Shown in pieces: positions 8,796 through 17,234 of a DNA stretch of 51,398 nucleotides. Position numbers and translations under genes: made by a program. The notes under the pieces are model-generated. The model saw only the letters and a list, made by a program, of their open reading frames with translations. It did not search any database and was not told where the DNA came from. Each line of letters opens with the position of its first letter. Position 1 is the stretch's first letter. Source of the DNA: Aliidiomarina sanyensis (GTDB lineage Bacteria > Pseudomonadota > Gammaproteobacteria > Enterobacterales > Alteromonadaceae); the NCBI RefSeq assembly GCF_003987175.1, contig NZ_PIPM01000013.1, forward strand, positions 1-51,398, written 5' to 3'.

Positions 8796-10152
8796 GCGCC
8801 AATCCCTCTTCTCGCGCACCACGGCTTGGTGTGCGATCCCGTGAACCAGCAGCCATCAGCGCTTCGATCCCTTCAATGCTCTTCGGCACAGCAGCCGTCA
8901 GATTGTGGTAGCCTTGTTCGGTGACCAATAAGTCATCTTCAATTCGAATGCCCATACCACGATACGCCTCAGGAACCGATTCATCATCCGGGGCAAAGTA
9001 GAGCCCAGGCTCAATGGTTAGCACCATACCCGGTCTTAGCTTAATCGGTGTGCCATCTTGCTCGTAGGGACCCACATCATGCACATCAAGTCCAAGCCAA
9101 TGACCTAGACCGTGAATAAAATATTTCCGTACGGTCATGGCATCAAGGTGCTCGCGCACACTGCCTTTGAGTAGCCCGAGTTTCACCAACCCCTCAGTCA
9201 GCACATGAAGGCAAGCTTCTTGCGCTTTGGGCAATGTATGTCCCGGCTTTATTTCCGCAAATGCTGCTTCTTGCGATGCCAAGACAATCTCGTAAATTTG
9301 CCGCTGCACACGACTGAATTTCCCATTGACCGGAAAGGTTCGTGTAATATCAGCGGCATAGCCGCCGTACTCGGCCCCTGCATCAATCAGCAGCAGGTCG
9401 CCATCGCGCAGCACGTCTGAATTTTTGGTGTAATGCAAAATACAGGCATTCTCTCCACCCCCCACAATTGAACCATAAGCCGGGCCCACGGCGCCGTGAT
9501 GCACAAACTCATGGTGCAAGGCTGCCGCAACCTGATACTCAAAAACGCCGGGGGCCGTGATCTGCATCGCTCGTTTGTGTGCTTGCACGGTGATGTCCGC
9601 CGCCCGTTGCATCAGCTCAATTTCACCTGCGGACTTCACCAAGCGTTGTTGATGCAAAGCGGGGCGGCTGTCATGCCAATGTTCAGGCGCCGTTTTAATC
9701 CGTTTTGGTGCGGCGCGCAGGGTACGAATCACCTCACGCAGCTTCGCCTCAAATTCCGGTGCGCTATCAAACGCAAAATAGAGATGGTCGGTGCCATTGA
9801 GCAAATCTAGGAGACGCGTCTCGAGTTCGTCGAGTGGATAACAGGCATCGACTCCCGATATCGTTTGCGCCTGCTCGCAACCGAGCCGACGACCATGCCA
9901 GACTTCCGCATGCGGATCCCGTGGCAACACGAATAATATCTCGCGCACCTCCTCCTGGGGCATCAAAATGAGCAATGCATCCGGCTCATCAATGCCGCAC
10001 AGGTAATGAAAGTCGCTGTCTTGACGGAACGGGAAATGGGTATCACGGCTGCGCATGACTTCACGTGCCGCCGGGAAAATGGCAATGCTATTTTCAGCCA
10101 TCTGCCGCATGTATTTGGCGCGGCGCTGCTGCAATTCAGACACAGAAATCAT
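8782..10152 (-). CDS. pepP: Xaa-Pro aminopeptidase P
   Basis: Cytoplasmic dimanganese peptidase of family M24B that removes N-terminal residues preceding proline. The 456-residue product has an N-terminal AMP_N domain (residues 1-140, with AAREVMRSRDTHFPFRQDSDFHY divided across strands) and a pita-bread catalytic domain. Metal ligands are visible as the two Asp of LLIDAGAEYGGYAADITRTFP, the His of HGLGHWLGLDVHD, the Glu of IEPGLY and the Glu of RIEDDLL. The C-terminal tail is rich in Arg and Ser and overlaps ubiH. It follows ygfB after 15 bp, as in E. coli. Confidence 0.97.
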   Translation of the reverse strand: MISVSELQQRRAKYMRQMAENSIAIFPAAREVMRSRDTHFPFRQDSDFHYLCGIDEPDALLILMPQEEVREILFVLPRDPHAEVWHGRRLGCEQAQTISGVDACYPLDELETRLLDLLNGTDHLYFAFDSAPEFEAKLREVIRTLRAAPKRIKTAPEHWHDSRPALHQQRLVKSAGEIELMQRAADITVQAHKRAMQITAPGVFEYQVAAALHHEFVHHGAVGPAYGSIVGGGENACILHYTKNSDVLRDGDLLLIDAGAEYGGYAADITRTFPVNGKFSRVQRQIYEIVLASQEAAFAEIKPGHTLPKAQEACLHVLTEGLVKLGLLKGSVREHLDAMTVRKYFIHGLGHWLGLDVHDVGPYEQDGTPIKLRPGMVLTIEPGLYFAPDDESVPEAYRGMGIRIEDDLLVTEQGYHNLTAAVPKSIEGIEALMAAGSRDRTPSRGAREEGLARGAS

Positions 10153-10167
10153 GGTGTGACCTCAGCT

Positions 10168-10740
10168 TTAATGCACGGTTGGGCTGCCCGGAACAATCGG
10201 TGCTTGGATCTTACTTAACTCGTTGAAGCACATAATGGCGGTAACGCGCACATACTCGCTCACTTCATAAAATGCACGCTCATCCTCTTGAGAGTTCAAG
10301 ACATCGCTCGAGAGTCTTGCGATCTCGGCCATGTCTTGAATGGCCTCTTTTAAATCGTCGGACGCCTTCGCCAAATTCTGCTGATGGATCCCAAATCCAA
10401 CCAAAAAGCATTGAGCCCATTCAGCCAACGCCGTCACTCGATCTTCAAGGGTTTCATCATCGCTCGGCAGAACGAGTTGGAAGCTTAGGTCAGGGCAGCT
10501 CAGGCCCTCAACCGTGTACGTATGCAAGGATTCAAGCTCATGCATCATCTTCGGAGAAAACTTCTCCCCCTCATTGGCTAGATCAGAAAGCACCACGACC
10601 CAATCACGGTCTTTACTTGGCGCACTACTAGCCACCAACCCCGTGAGCATTCCATGCATTTCTGCAGCGCTGAGAATGATATTTTCTTGGGCTAGCAAAC
10701 GTGCCAGCGATTCAAACCAGCGAGAACTCGCTTCACTCAT
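10168..10740 (-). CDS. ygfB: YgfB / UPF0149 family protein
   Basis: The 190-residue product matches UPF0149 in length and layout: MHGMLTGLVAS near residue 28, GFGIHQQNLAKASDDLKEAIQDMAEIARL in the middle and a conserved acidic helix at the end (EYVRVTAIMCFNEL). The family is all-helical and cytoplasmic, and sits before pepP in most gammaproteobacteria. In Pseudomonas a homologue affects beta-lactam resistance by acting on anti-terminator control; that role should not be assumed here. It is the first gene of ygfB-pepP-ubiH-ubiI and is divergent from zapA. Confidence 0.92.
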   Translation of the reverse strand: MSEASSRWFESLARLLAQENIILSAAEMHGMLTGLVASSAPSKDRDWVVVLSDLANEGEKFSPKMMHELESLHTYTVEGLSCPDLSFQLVLPSDDETLEDRVTALAEWAQCFLVGFGIHQQNLAKASDDLKEAIQDMAEIARLSSDVLNSQEDERAFYEVSEYVRVTAIMCFNELSKIQAPIVPGSPTVH

Positions 10741-10925
10741 GTACGTTGACCTACTCGGATTGCGTATGATGCTTCTAATGCTACCACTCGTTCGCTTTAT
10801 CAGCCAGAAATCACGAATGATTTCATCGGCTCATCCCGTGTAAACCCTGCTCAAACCCACGACAAGCCATTGCAAGTTTTACATCCGCTCGCTATCCTCC
10901 ATCACATTGAAATTTCGGCAAGACC

Positions 10926-10958
10926 TTTACACTTCGGGCGTCCCGAAGCAGCTATAAT
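10926..10958 (+). promoter_or_regulatory. zapA promoter region with a palindrome in the spacer
   Basis: A perfect TATAAT at 10953-10958 lies 32 bp before the zapA start. TTTACA at 10926-10931 is the best -35 candidate, but the spacer is 21 bp, longer than usual. Filling that spacer is a perfect inverted repeat, CTTCGGG-CGT-CCCGAAG (10932-10948). It could be an operator or an mRNA hairpin of the opposite strand. Confidence 0.5.
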
Positions 10959-10990
10959 AAAAATCGCTCGTTGATTTGGGAGAACATGGC

Positions 10991-11365
10991 ATGAGCAGTA
11001 ATGTCGTTGATATTAAAATTCTAGACCGGAGTTATCGGGTCATGTGCCCAGATGGACAGGAAACCGCGTTGCGTGAAGCGGCCAAGCAGCTTGATGAGCG
11101 CATGGTGGAAACTCGGACGTCCACAAAACTGACCAATATGGAACAGATTGCCATCATGGCTGCTTTGAACCTCTGCCATGAGTGGATCTCCGAGCGTGCA
11201 ACTGAGCGCAAGAAAATTGCTGCGCTTGAAGATAAGATCAGTCTCTTGCAAGCAACCATTGAAAAAGCGATTGGGGATCCCCGCTCGGAAATTCGTCAAT
11301 CGGTTAAAACTCAAGCAGTTACTGAAAATTCAGCGGAAAACCCATCCAATTCGGAGCGTGAGTAA
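10991..11365 (+). CDS. zapA: Cell division protein ZapA
   Basis: Small FtsZ-ring stabilising protein; dimers or tetramers crosslink FtsZ filaments at mid-cell. The 124-residue product begins MSSNVVDIKILDRSYRVMCP, the ZapA globular domain, and continues into a long C-terminal coiled coil (about residues 70-105). ATG at 10991 is chosen because GGGAGA lies eight bases upstream; an in-frame TTG at 10976 is less likely. The tail after residue 100 is Glu/Ser/Asn-rich. It is followed at once by 6S RNA, as in E. coli. Confidence 0.95.
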   Translation: MSSNVVDIKILDRSYRVMCPDGQETALREAAKQLDERMVETRTSTKLTNMEQIAIMAALNLCHEWISERATERKKIAALEDKISLLQATIEKAIGDPRSEIRQSVKTQAVTENSAENPSNSERE

Positions 11366-11367
11366 GG

Positions 11368-11373
11368 TATACT
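11368..11373 (+). promoter_or_regulatory. -10 element of 6S RNA
   Basis: TATACT lies seven bases before the predicted 6S RNA start, overlapping the 3' flank of zapA. No good -35 is visible 17 bp upstream. Confidence 0.55.
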
Positions 11374-11379
11374 GGAGTT

Positions 11380-11564
11380 GTTCTCTGGGGTGTTTGCCAG
11401 CATGTGAATGTCCCTGAGCCGATACTTTTAGACCAGGGTCCTGTCGGACTACTAGTGTGCAAGCCCGACCCGAATCGGGAAGCCTTCGGTAGCTTCTTCA
11501 GCACCCGCCTTGAACCTCTGGGTTCAAGGGCTGACACGATGCAGCGGCACTCTGGAGAACCCCA
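11380..11564 (+). ncRNA. ssrS: 6S RNA
   Basis: This RNA binds the sigma70-RNA polymerase holoenzyme and mimics an open promoter. About 185 nt, like the 183-nt E. coli RNA. Conserved blocks are CCCTGAGCCGATA near the 5' side and CCTTGAAC...GGTTCAAGG near the 3' side. The ends TTCTCTGGGG and CTCTGGAGAACCCC form the closing stem. A TATACT at 11368-11373 places the start near 11380, and CTTTTT follows the closing stem. Ends are estimated to within a few bases. Confidence 0.93.
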
Positions 11565-11659
11565 TCTTTTTGCTCTGATTTTCCGTGATTTTGACTCCTC
11601 GACTCGCCCCCATAGCTAAGCTGCGAGTCGAACGACTAACTCGAGAAAGAGAACCACGC

Positions 11660-11878
11660 ATGAAAAAGTTGGAAGTGATTGCGGCAATCGTTATCGTAAT
11701 TGCCACCGTTCTTATCTTAAATACATGCAGCAGCGGCCCCGCTACGGTCGATGAAGCCGCAGAGTCACTTAGCGAAACGCTTGATTACATCGAAGAAGCG
11801 ACGCAAGAAGAGGATGACGACGAGCCGCCTATCGACGTTCCTGACGAAACTCAAAGACCACCCCTTGATACGCCATAA
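11660..11878 (+). CDS. Small acidic lipoprotein, hypothetical
   Basis: Not recognised. The 72-residue product has a short basic start (MKK), a hydrophobic segment of about 18 residues (VIAAIVIVIATVLIL) and NTCSS, a lipobox with threonine at -1. The mature part is highly acidic (EEATQEEDDDEPPID) and rich in proline. ATG at 11660 is used because it begins the signal sequence and has AAAGAGA upstream. Its last 50 bp overlap the convergent gene on the minus strand. It follows 6S RNA and could be read through from it. Role unknown. Confidence 0.6.
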   Translation: MKKLEVIAAIVIVIATVLILNTCSSGPATVDEAAESLSETLDYIEEATQEEDDDEPPIDVPDETQRPPLDTP

Positions 11879-12302
11879 TTAAGCGCTCATCATCGAGGCG
11901 AATGAGTTCGCCACCTGGGGTAAACCAATCATCACCGGAGCACTCGATATAAATGAGCTGCACCGGGGTGTCGGTTCGCAATCCAAAAATATCCGGATTC
12001 ATCCCAATCCGATTTGCCACCCGCCCCCACTGCTGCCAATCTGTGGTCATGCCCGGCTCACGACAATCGTATTTGCTAAACCGAATGCGCCGTTCTTCAA
12101 AATACGCGCTGTAACCAAGCCATTCGATTGCACGGCTTGAAGACAATTGTGAGTTTGCAGTGGTGTGAATGTTGGTGATTTTCCACTCACCGCGTAATTC
12201 TGGACCATAGGTGGGTGCGCACGCACTCAGTAGCAGCGCACAGCCAAACGCGCCCCAAAGCAGGGTGTGAGCCTTCACACAGCGTTTAAGAACATTGTTC
12301 AT
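11829..12302 (-). CDS. Putative lipoprotein, hypothetical
   Basis: Not recognised. The 157-residue product has a signal (CVKAHTLLWGAFGCALLLSAC) with lipobox LLSAC, and a soluble domain with several tryptophans and the segment ELRGEWKITNI, which suggests a small beta-barrel or META-like fold. ATG at 12302 has GAGGAAG upstream; a longer frame begins at 12347. It starts 53 bp after the amidohydrolase stop codon on the same strand, so the two may be co-transcribed. It overlaps the small lipoprotein on the other strand by 50 bp. Confidence 0.7.
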   Translation of the reverse strand: MNNVLKRCVKAHTLLWGAFGCALLLSACAPTYGPELRGEWKITNIHTTANSQLSSSRAIEWLGYSAYFEERRIRFSKYDCREPGMTTDWQQWGRVANRIGMNPDIFGLRTDTPVQLIYIECSGDDWFTPGGELIRLDDERLIMAYQGVVFEFRQERR

Positions 12303-12355
12303 TCGAATTGCTTCCTCGGTGAACTCCTCACGGAGTTCACGCTGCATCGCTTCTG

Positions 12356-13918
12356 TTAATCGTCAGTTTGCTCAGCTTCTTTCGCTTCTCGGACAATGGC
12401 CCGAACATCCGCCAGCAATTGCTGAGCGTCGTATAACACGCCATCGCGCATGGTGTACAAAACCCCTTGAGTGCGCATCGGGCGGTTTTCATCATCGAGT
12501 CTATAGTGCCCCGTTCCGTATAATACCTTCAAGTTCCGCAGTGGATTTTCTTTGACGATAAACAAATCCGCTTTCTTCCCGGGCACGATGCTGCCAATCT
12601 GCTCTTCGAGGCCCAAGGCTTCGGCACCGCTTAAAGTCGCTGCACGAACCACTTCAAGCGCGTTGAAACCGGCTTCACGAAGCAACTCGAGCTCTTGAAT
12701 ATAGCCAAATCCATAGATTTTGTAGATATACCCAGAATCTGAGCCCGCAGTGACGCGTCCACCGTGGTTTTTAAAGTCGTTTAAGAATTCAAACCACAGC
12801 CGATAGTTTTCCCGCCACGCAATTTCGTGATCCGTGGTCCAGTCAAACCAATAAGAGCCGTGTGCATAGCGGCTGGGCTTGAAGAAGTCCCACAGGGTCG
12901 GAAGCGTATACTCTGCGTGCCACTCGGCGTTCCGCTGCGCCGCAGCATCACGACTCGCCTCATAAATATTAAGGGTCGGGTTAATCGTGAAATCGAGCTC
13001 AATCAGCTCGTCTCGTACCTGCTCCCAACGCGGCGATCCTTTGCGCGCGGCCTGTTTCCACAACTGTCCGGCTTCACCGAAGCGATCTTGTTCATTCTGA
13101 TAGTTGTAATCAGGCGAGTAGTTCTGAATGACCTGGTCCGTGAACAAGGCTTCGGGCAACCCGTACCAATGTTCCATCGAACCCAACCCCATGCGGGCAG
13201 AATCCAACACATTGGTCCGCACCACATTCAGCTGGGCGTGGTGCATCATGGTGCCCATACCGAGTTGATTGGCCTCGTCAATGGCTGCAGAAATAACCCG
13301 TGGGGTGGCACCAAAGAACTTAATCCCTTCGGCGCCTTGGGCATGCACCCAACGAATCCATTCACGCGCTTGCTCACCGGTAATAATTGGCTCTTCACTG
13401 CCGCGGCCAAAGCCTGCATACGGGATAATCCGTGGGGCGATAATTTCATGCGCGGCTGCTTTACGTGCTTCTTCTACAGTCCACTCCACTCCGCGAAAAC
13501 TTCCCGGTTCACGCACCGTGGTGATACCGTGAGCCAGCCACAACTTGTAAACATACTCCGGCGGAATGTTGGGCGCTGAACCCCCAATATGCCCATGCAT
13601 ATCGACAAAGCCCGGAAGGACATAATGACCTGAGATATCGATTTCACGTGTATTTTCGTCGGCAACGGGACGACGACGCTCGTGGATCGGCACACCTGGA
13701 TAGCCCACAATATCAACGCGGGTAATGGTATCCCCTTCAATGACGATATCGACCGGACCTACTGGCGGCGCACCTTCTCCATTCACCAAGATCCCGCCAC
13801 GCAGGATAATTCGTTCAAAGGGGCCTTCACTCGCAGCTTGTGCTGGAATCCAGGCGTTCAGTAGCATGGTGGAGAGAATGAGGAGTCCCATTCCGATTTT
13901 TGTTATTGTACGTGTCAT
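12356..13918 (-). CDS. Exported amidohydrolase (imidazolonepropionase-like family)
   Basis: Metal-dependent hydrolase of the amidohydrolase superfamily, probably periplasmic. The 520-residue product starts with a cleavable signal peptide ending AQA near residue 28. The metal-binding HGH is at residues 108-110 (FVDMHGHIGG); later ligands are the His of MMHHAQLN, the His of GSMEHWYG and the Asp of TAGSDSGY. The C-terminal strand GSIVPGKKADLFIV is the usual end of the family. Relatives include exported prolidases and imidazolonepropionase-like enzymes; the substrate cannot be told. ATG at 13918 is chosen for the signal peptide. It lies divergent from ygfA. Confidence 0.88.
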   Translation of the reverse strand: MTRTITKIGMGLLILSTMLLNAWIPAQAASEGPFERIILRGGILVNGEGAPPVGPVDIVIEGDTITRVDIVGYPGVPIHERRRPVADENTREIDISGHYVLPGFVDMHGHIGGSAPNIPPEYVYKLWLAHGITTVREPGSFRGVEWTVEEARKAAAHEIIAPRIIPYAGFGRGSEEPIITGEQAREWIRWVHAQGAEGIKFFGATPRVISAAIDEANQLGMGTMMHHAQLNVVRTNVLDSARMGLGSMEHWYGLPEALFTDQVIQNYSPDYNYQNEQDRFGEAGQLWKQAARKGSPRWEQVRDELIELDFTINPTLNIYEASRDAAAQRNAEWHAEYTLPTLWDFFKPSRYAHGSYWFDWTTDHEIAWRENYRLWFEFLNDFKNHGGRVTAGSDSGYIYKIYGFGYIQELELLREAGFNALEVVRAATLSGAEALGLEEQIGSIVPGKKADLFIVKENPLRNLKVLYGTGHYRLDDENRPMRTQGVLYTMRDGVLYDAQQLLADVRAIVREAKEAEQTDD

Positions 13919-14039
13919 GATGTCGTCCACATTTGAAATGTCTCGGATAATGGGTGTCAGTGTGGCAAGCTCTGGAAATGAAGTAAAGGCAAGGCACTCG
14001 CAAGTTATCGTCAATCTCACAGGACAGGTCGCAAATTCT

Positions 14040-14648
14040 ATGAATGCGGTATTTCACGATCGCCATGCAGCACGCCGCCACTTTCGGGCTGCTCGAAACC
14101 GGCTCTCACCAGACGCCCGGGTCGCGGCAGATCAGTCGTTGTGTGCAGCCATAGTGGACTTAATCAAGGAACACGAGGCCCAGTCTGTCGGCGTGTTTTT
14201 ACCCAACGATGGCGAGCCAAACCTCACCGCGATCCTGCAACAAGCCCCTCAGGGGACCCGGTTTGCCCTACCGGTGTTGCACCCATTTAGCGAGGGGCAT
14301 TTATTATTCTTGCGCTACGATCAACAGACCCCCATGCGCCCCAACATATATGGAATACCTGAACCTGAACTGAGTGTTGAACGGGTAACGCCGCTGAGCT
14401 CCATGCAACTGTTGTTTGTTCCTTTGGTGGCATTTGATGCTGCGGGTAATCGTCTCGGAATGGGCGGTGGCTTTTATGACCGCACACTTGCGGCCTGGCA
14501 GCGAGGACATCTTCCAAACTTGCGGCCCATTGGCGTGGCCTACAACGAGCAACGTGCGGATGCACTTCCCCATGCGACCTGGGATGTGCCCCTCCCGGCC
14601 ATTTTAACCCCGGATAAACTCTGGCAGTTTCCCCTCAAAAACGTATAA
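14040..14648 (+). CDS. ygfA: 5-formyltetrahydrofolate cyclo-ligase
   Basis: Converts 5-formyl-THF to 5,10-methenyl-THF using ATP, recycling a side product of one-carbon metabolism that GcvT helps feed. The 202-residue product fits the family. The signature GMGGGFYDRTL is near residue 140, and the N-terminal AARRHFRAARNRLSPDAR is the usual basic helix. ATG at 14040 is chosen; the open frame extends much farther upstream without homology. In E. coli it directly follows 6S RNA, whereas here three genes intervene. Also named fau. Confidence 0.94.
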   Translation: MNAVFHDRHAARRHFRAARNRLSPDARVAADQSLCAAIVDLIKEHEAQSVGVFLPNDGEPNLTAILQQAPQGTRFALPVLHPFSEGHLLFLRYDQQTPMRPNIYGIPEPELSVERVTPLSSMQLLFVPLVAFDAAGNRLGMGGGFYDRTLAAWQRGHLPNLRPIGVAYNEQRADALPHATWDVPLPAILTPDKLWQFPLKNV

Positions 14649-14649
14649 T
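14621..14649 (+). promoter_or_regulatory. Predicted sigma70 promoter of rpiA
   Basis: CTGGCA (14621-14626), a 17-bp spacer and TATAAT (14644-14649) overlap the last codons of ygfA. The rpiA start lies 57 bp downstream. Confidence 0.55.
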
Positions 14650-14705
14650 GTTCTTCCATTCTGACCCAGCCTTACACCCGTCACTCACGTCAGATTGGAG
14701 CCTCC

Positions 14706-15386
14706 ATGAGCCAGCAGAAAAAGAGCCAACAGGATCAGGCAAAACGCCTTGCCGCAGAAGCCGCTATCGAATTTGTTCCACCCCGTTCTATTGTCGGTGT
14801 CGGAACCGGCTCCACCGTGAATTACTTCATTGATGCCCTTGCCGCCCTGAAACACGATATCGAAGGCGCAGTCTCTAGCTCCGAAGCGTCCACAGCGCGT
14901 CTCAAAAAGCTCGGCATTCCTGTTTATGACTTGAACGGCGTCGGCGAGATCGCGGTCTACGTTGATGGGGCTGATGAAATTAATCCTCACCTCCAAATGA
15001 TCAAAGGAGGCGGTGGCGCCCTGACACGCGAGAAGATCGTCGCGGCAGTGTCTAAAACCTTTGTGTGTATTGCCGACGACTCAAAATGGGTGGATGTCCT
15101 CGGTGAGTTCCCCCTTCCCGTCGAGGTGATTCCGATGGCGCGCTCCTACGCGGCCCGCCAAATTGTTGCGCTCGGTGGCGATCCGGTATATCGCGAAGGC
15201 GTCACGACTGATAACGGCAATGTTATTCTTGATGTTTATAACCTGCATATCGAAAAGCCCATAGACCTTGAGGAAAAACTCAATCAAATTACTGGTGTGG
15301 TCACCAATGGGTTGTTTGCCAAACGCGGCGCCGATATTGCGCTGATCAGTGATGGACACGATGTAAAGAAACACACGCGACGCTAA
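14706..15386 (+). CDS. rpiA: Ribose-5-phosphate isomerase A
   Basis: Interconverts ribose 5-phosphate and ribulose 5-phosphate in the pentose phosphate pathway. The 226-residue product shows [13 protein letters not shown] (phosphate loop), YVDGADEIN with catalytic Asp residues, and [20 protein letters not shown] lies eight bases before the ATG. It is followed by serA after 15 bp, so the two are probably one transcript. Confidence 0.97.
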   Translation: MSQQKKSQQDQAKRLAAEAAIEFVPPRSIVGVGTGSTVNYFIDALAALKHDIEGAVSSSEASTARLKKLGIPVYDLNGVGEIAVYVDGADEINPHLQMIKGGGGALTREKIVAAVSKTFVCIADDSKWVDVLGEFPLPVEVIPMARSYAARQIVALGGDPVYREGVTTDNGNVILDVYNLHIEKPIDLEEKLNQITGVVTNGLFAKRGADIALISDGHDVKKHTRR

Positions 15387-15401
15387 TTTCAGGAACTTGC
15401 T

Positions 15402-16634
15402 ATGCCGCCCATGCTCTCTCTGGCCAAAGAAAAAATAAAAATCCTCTTGCTCGAGGGCGTTCATCCAAGTGCAGTCGAATGCTTTGTGCAGCACGGATAC
15501 TCTGAGATTGATACACACCCGACGGCCATGAATGAAGATGAGCTCGCGGAGTGTATTGGTGAGTATCACTTCATCGGAATCCGTTCACGGACGCAGCTGA
15601 GCGCTAAAGTACTCGCCCGCGCGGAGCGTTTGAATGCCATTGGCTGTTTTTGCATTGGTACCAACCAAGTAGATGTTCAAGCTGCCCGCACGTACGGTAT
15701 TCCAGTGTTCAATGCACCTTTCTCAAATACCCGTAGTGTCGCAGAGTTGGTGTTGGCCGAGATCATTATGCTGCTACGCAAGGTGCCGGAGAAAAGTGCC
15801 GCCTGCCATCAGGGCGGTTGGCTGAAATCTGCATCTGGCTCACACGAAGCCCGCGGTAAAACGCTCGGCATCATTGGCTACGGTCATATCGGCACCCAGC
15901 TCGGTGTGTTGGCTGAGCAGCTGGGTATGCGGGTGGTGTTCTACGACATCGAAACCAAGCTTTCCCTTGGAAATGCACTCCCCATGAACTCTCTTGAGCA
16001 ACTCCTCAAAGCGAGCGATATTGTTTCATTGCATGTGCCAGAAACGGAGCAAACCCGTTGGATGATCGGAGCCCGTGAGCTTGAAATCATGAAACCCGGC
16101 GCCAGCCTAATCAATGCGTCCCGTGGTACGGTGGTTAATCTTGATGCCCTCGCCAATGCCCTGAGAAGCAAGCATTTAAATGGCGCGGCGATTGATGTCT
16201 TCCCGGTTGAGCCGAAAGGCAATGACGATCAATTTGAATCGCCCCTGCGTGGTCTTGCCAATGTGATTCTGACACCGCACATTGGTGGCAGCACCCAAGA
16301 AGCGCAGGAAAACATTGGCATTGAAGTGGCCCATAAGCTGATTAAATACTCTGACAACGGCTCAACTCTATCTGCGGTAAATTTCCCAGAAGTGAGTTTA
16401 CCAACACATGCTCAAAGCAGCCGTTTGTTGCACATTCACCGCAATCAGCCCGGGGTTCTCACGCGCATCAACCAAATCTTCGCAGAACTGGGAGTTAATA
16501 TTTCCGGTCAGTATTTGCAGACCGACAACGAACTCGGTTATGTAGTCATGGATGTGGATAGTGACCTGGCAGAGCAGGCACTTGAGCAACTGAAAGAAAT
16601 AGATGGGACCATTCGCTGCCGCGTACTGCATTAA
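15402..16634 (+). CDS. serA: D-3-phosphoglycerate dehydrogenase
   Basis: First step of serine synthesis: oxidation of 3-phosphoglycerate with NAD. The 410-residue length equals the E. coli enzyme. Motifs are the NAD-binding GIIGYGHIGTQLG near residue 155, the catalytic RGTVVN and HIGGST segments, and a C-terminal ACT domain (about residues 340-410, LLHIHRNQPGVLTRINQIF split over strands) that binds serine for feedback inhibition. The start with AGGA upstream at 15390 is supported. Serine feeds glycine to the cleavage system encoded in the same window. Confidence 0.97.
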   Translation: MPPMLSLAKEKIKILLLEGVHPSAVECFVQHGYSEIDTHPTAMNEDELAECIGEYHFIGIRSRTQLSAKVLARAERLNAIGCFCIGTNQVDVQAARTYGIPVFNAPFSNTRSVAELVLAEIIMLLRKVPEKSAACHQGGWLKSASGSHEARGKTLGIIGYGHIGTQLGVLAEQLGMRVVFYDIETKLSLGNALPMNSLEQLLKASDIVSLHVPETEQTRWMIGARELEIMKPGASLINASRGTVVNLDALANALRSKHLNGAAIDVFPVEPKGNDDQFESPLRGLANVILTPHIGGSTQEAQENIGIEVAHKLIKYSDNGSTLSAVNFPEVSLPTHAQSSRLLHIHRNQPGVLTRINQIFAELGVNISGQYLQTDNELGYVVMDVDSDLAEQALEQLKEIDGTIRCRVLH

Positions 16635-16663
16635 AAAATACAGGGTTCGAAACCCGCAATCGC

Positions 16664-16692
16664 TTGTGGGCATTCAAAAAAACAGATATAAG
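16664..16692 (+). promoter_or_regulatory. Possible promoter of the small secreted protein gene
   Basis: TTGTGG (16664-16669), 17 bp, then TATAAG (16687-16692), 28 bp before the next start codon. The -35 is weak. Confidence 0.35.
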
Positions 16693-16720
16693 CAAGTAAA
16701 AGCTTTTTGAGGATCGTTTT

Positions 16721-17161
16721 ATGACACGTTTACGTCATGCTTCACGCTCGGCTTGTGCTCTTGTATTTGCAGCCTTCGCTTTTGCGCCCTTTGCGCAGGC
16801 GAATCAGGAAATCGAGATTCCGGAGCGTATATTGGAGGCCGTCGGCGAAATCATCTTTTATGTTGAGGCCGGCATTGTGATGTCAGAAAATTGCGATGGC
16901 AGCCTTACCGTCCCGATCTACGATGTGTTGTATATCGATCAAGTGTTTCGCGACAAGACCTCGCTCTCCTATCTCGAGCTCGTCGAACTAATGCGCGATG
17001 AAGTCGAGATCAACGCGGACCAAGAGATCCGTGAAGCGGTTTTCGCAATCATCGATCAATACGGTTGTACGCAAAATCTGGCAGACTTTTGGTTTGGTTT
17101 AGTGGAAAGCAGTCTCTACCCGAAGGTCCGCGAACTGGAAGCCTATCCGAACGCCAACTAA
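16721..17161 (+). CDS. Small secreted protein, hypothetical
   Basis: Not recognised. The 146-residue product has a clear signal peptide (RHASRSACALVFAAFAFAP) with cleavage after AQA near residue 27. The mature part is acidic and largely helical, with two cysteines (NCDGS and YGCTQ) that could form a disulfide. TGAGGA lies before the ATG at 16710. It stands alone between serA and the bidirectional terminator shared with phoU. Confidence 0.75.
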   Translation: MTRLRHASRSACALVFAAFAFAPFAQANQEIEIPERILEAVGEIIFYVEAGIVMSENCDGSLTVPIYDVLYIDQVFRDKTSLSYLELVELMRDEVEINADQEIREAVFAIIDQYGCTQNLADFWFGLVESSLYPKVRELEAYPNAN

Positions 17162-17190
17162 ACCGAATTGTTTGAATTCCGGTGAAATCA

Positions 17191-17216
17191 AAAACGGAGC
17201 CCAGCGGCTCCGTTTT
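17191..17216. terminator. Bidirectional terminator between the secreted protein gene and phoU
   Basis: An 11-bp perfect stem: AAAACGGAGCC (17191-17201) pairs with GGCTCCGTTTT (17206-17216) around a 4-nt loop. T runs occur on both strands, so it can end both convergent transcripts. Confidence 0.9.
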
Positions 17217-17234
17217 GCATTTTCTATGATGGGG

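Noticed and set aside
12827-13579. A 250-codon open frame on the plus strand
   Set aside because: It is antisense to the amidohydrolase, has no recognisable domain, and the other strand shows a signal peptide and metal-site motifs.
14105-14700. Several antisense frames over ygfA
   Set aside because: They have no ribosome sites or motifs, while ygfA carries the GMGGGFYDR signature.
16641-16660. GGGTTCGAAACCC, resembling a tRNA T-arm or attachment site
   Set aside because: The T-stem would have mismatches, and no acceptor, D or anticodon arm lies upstream because serA coding sequence is there.
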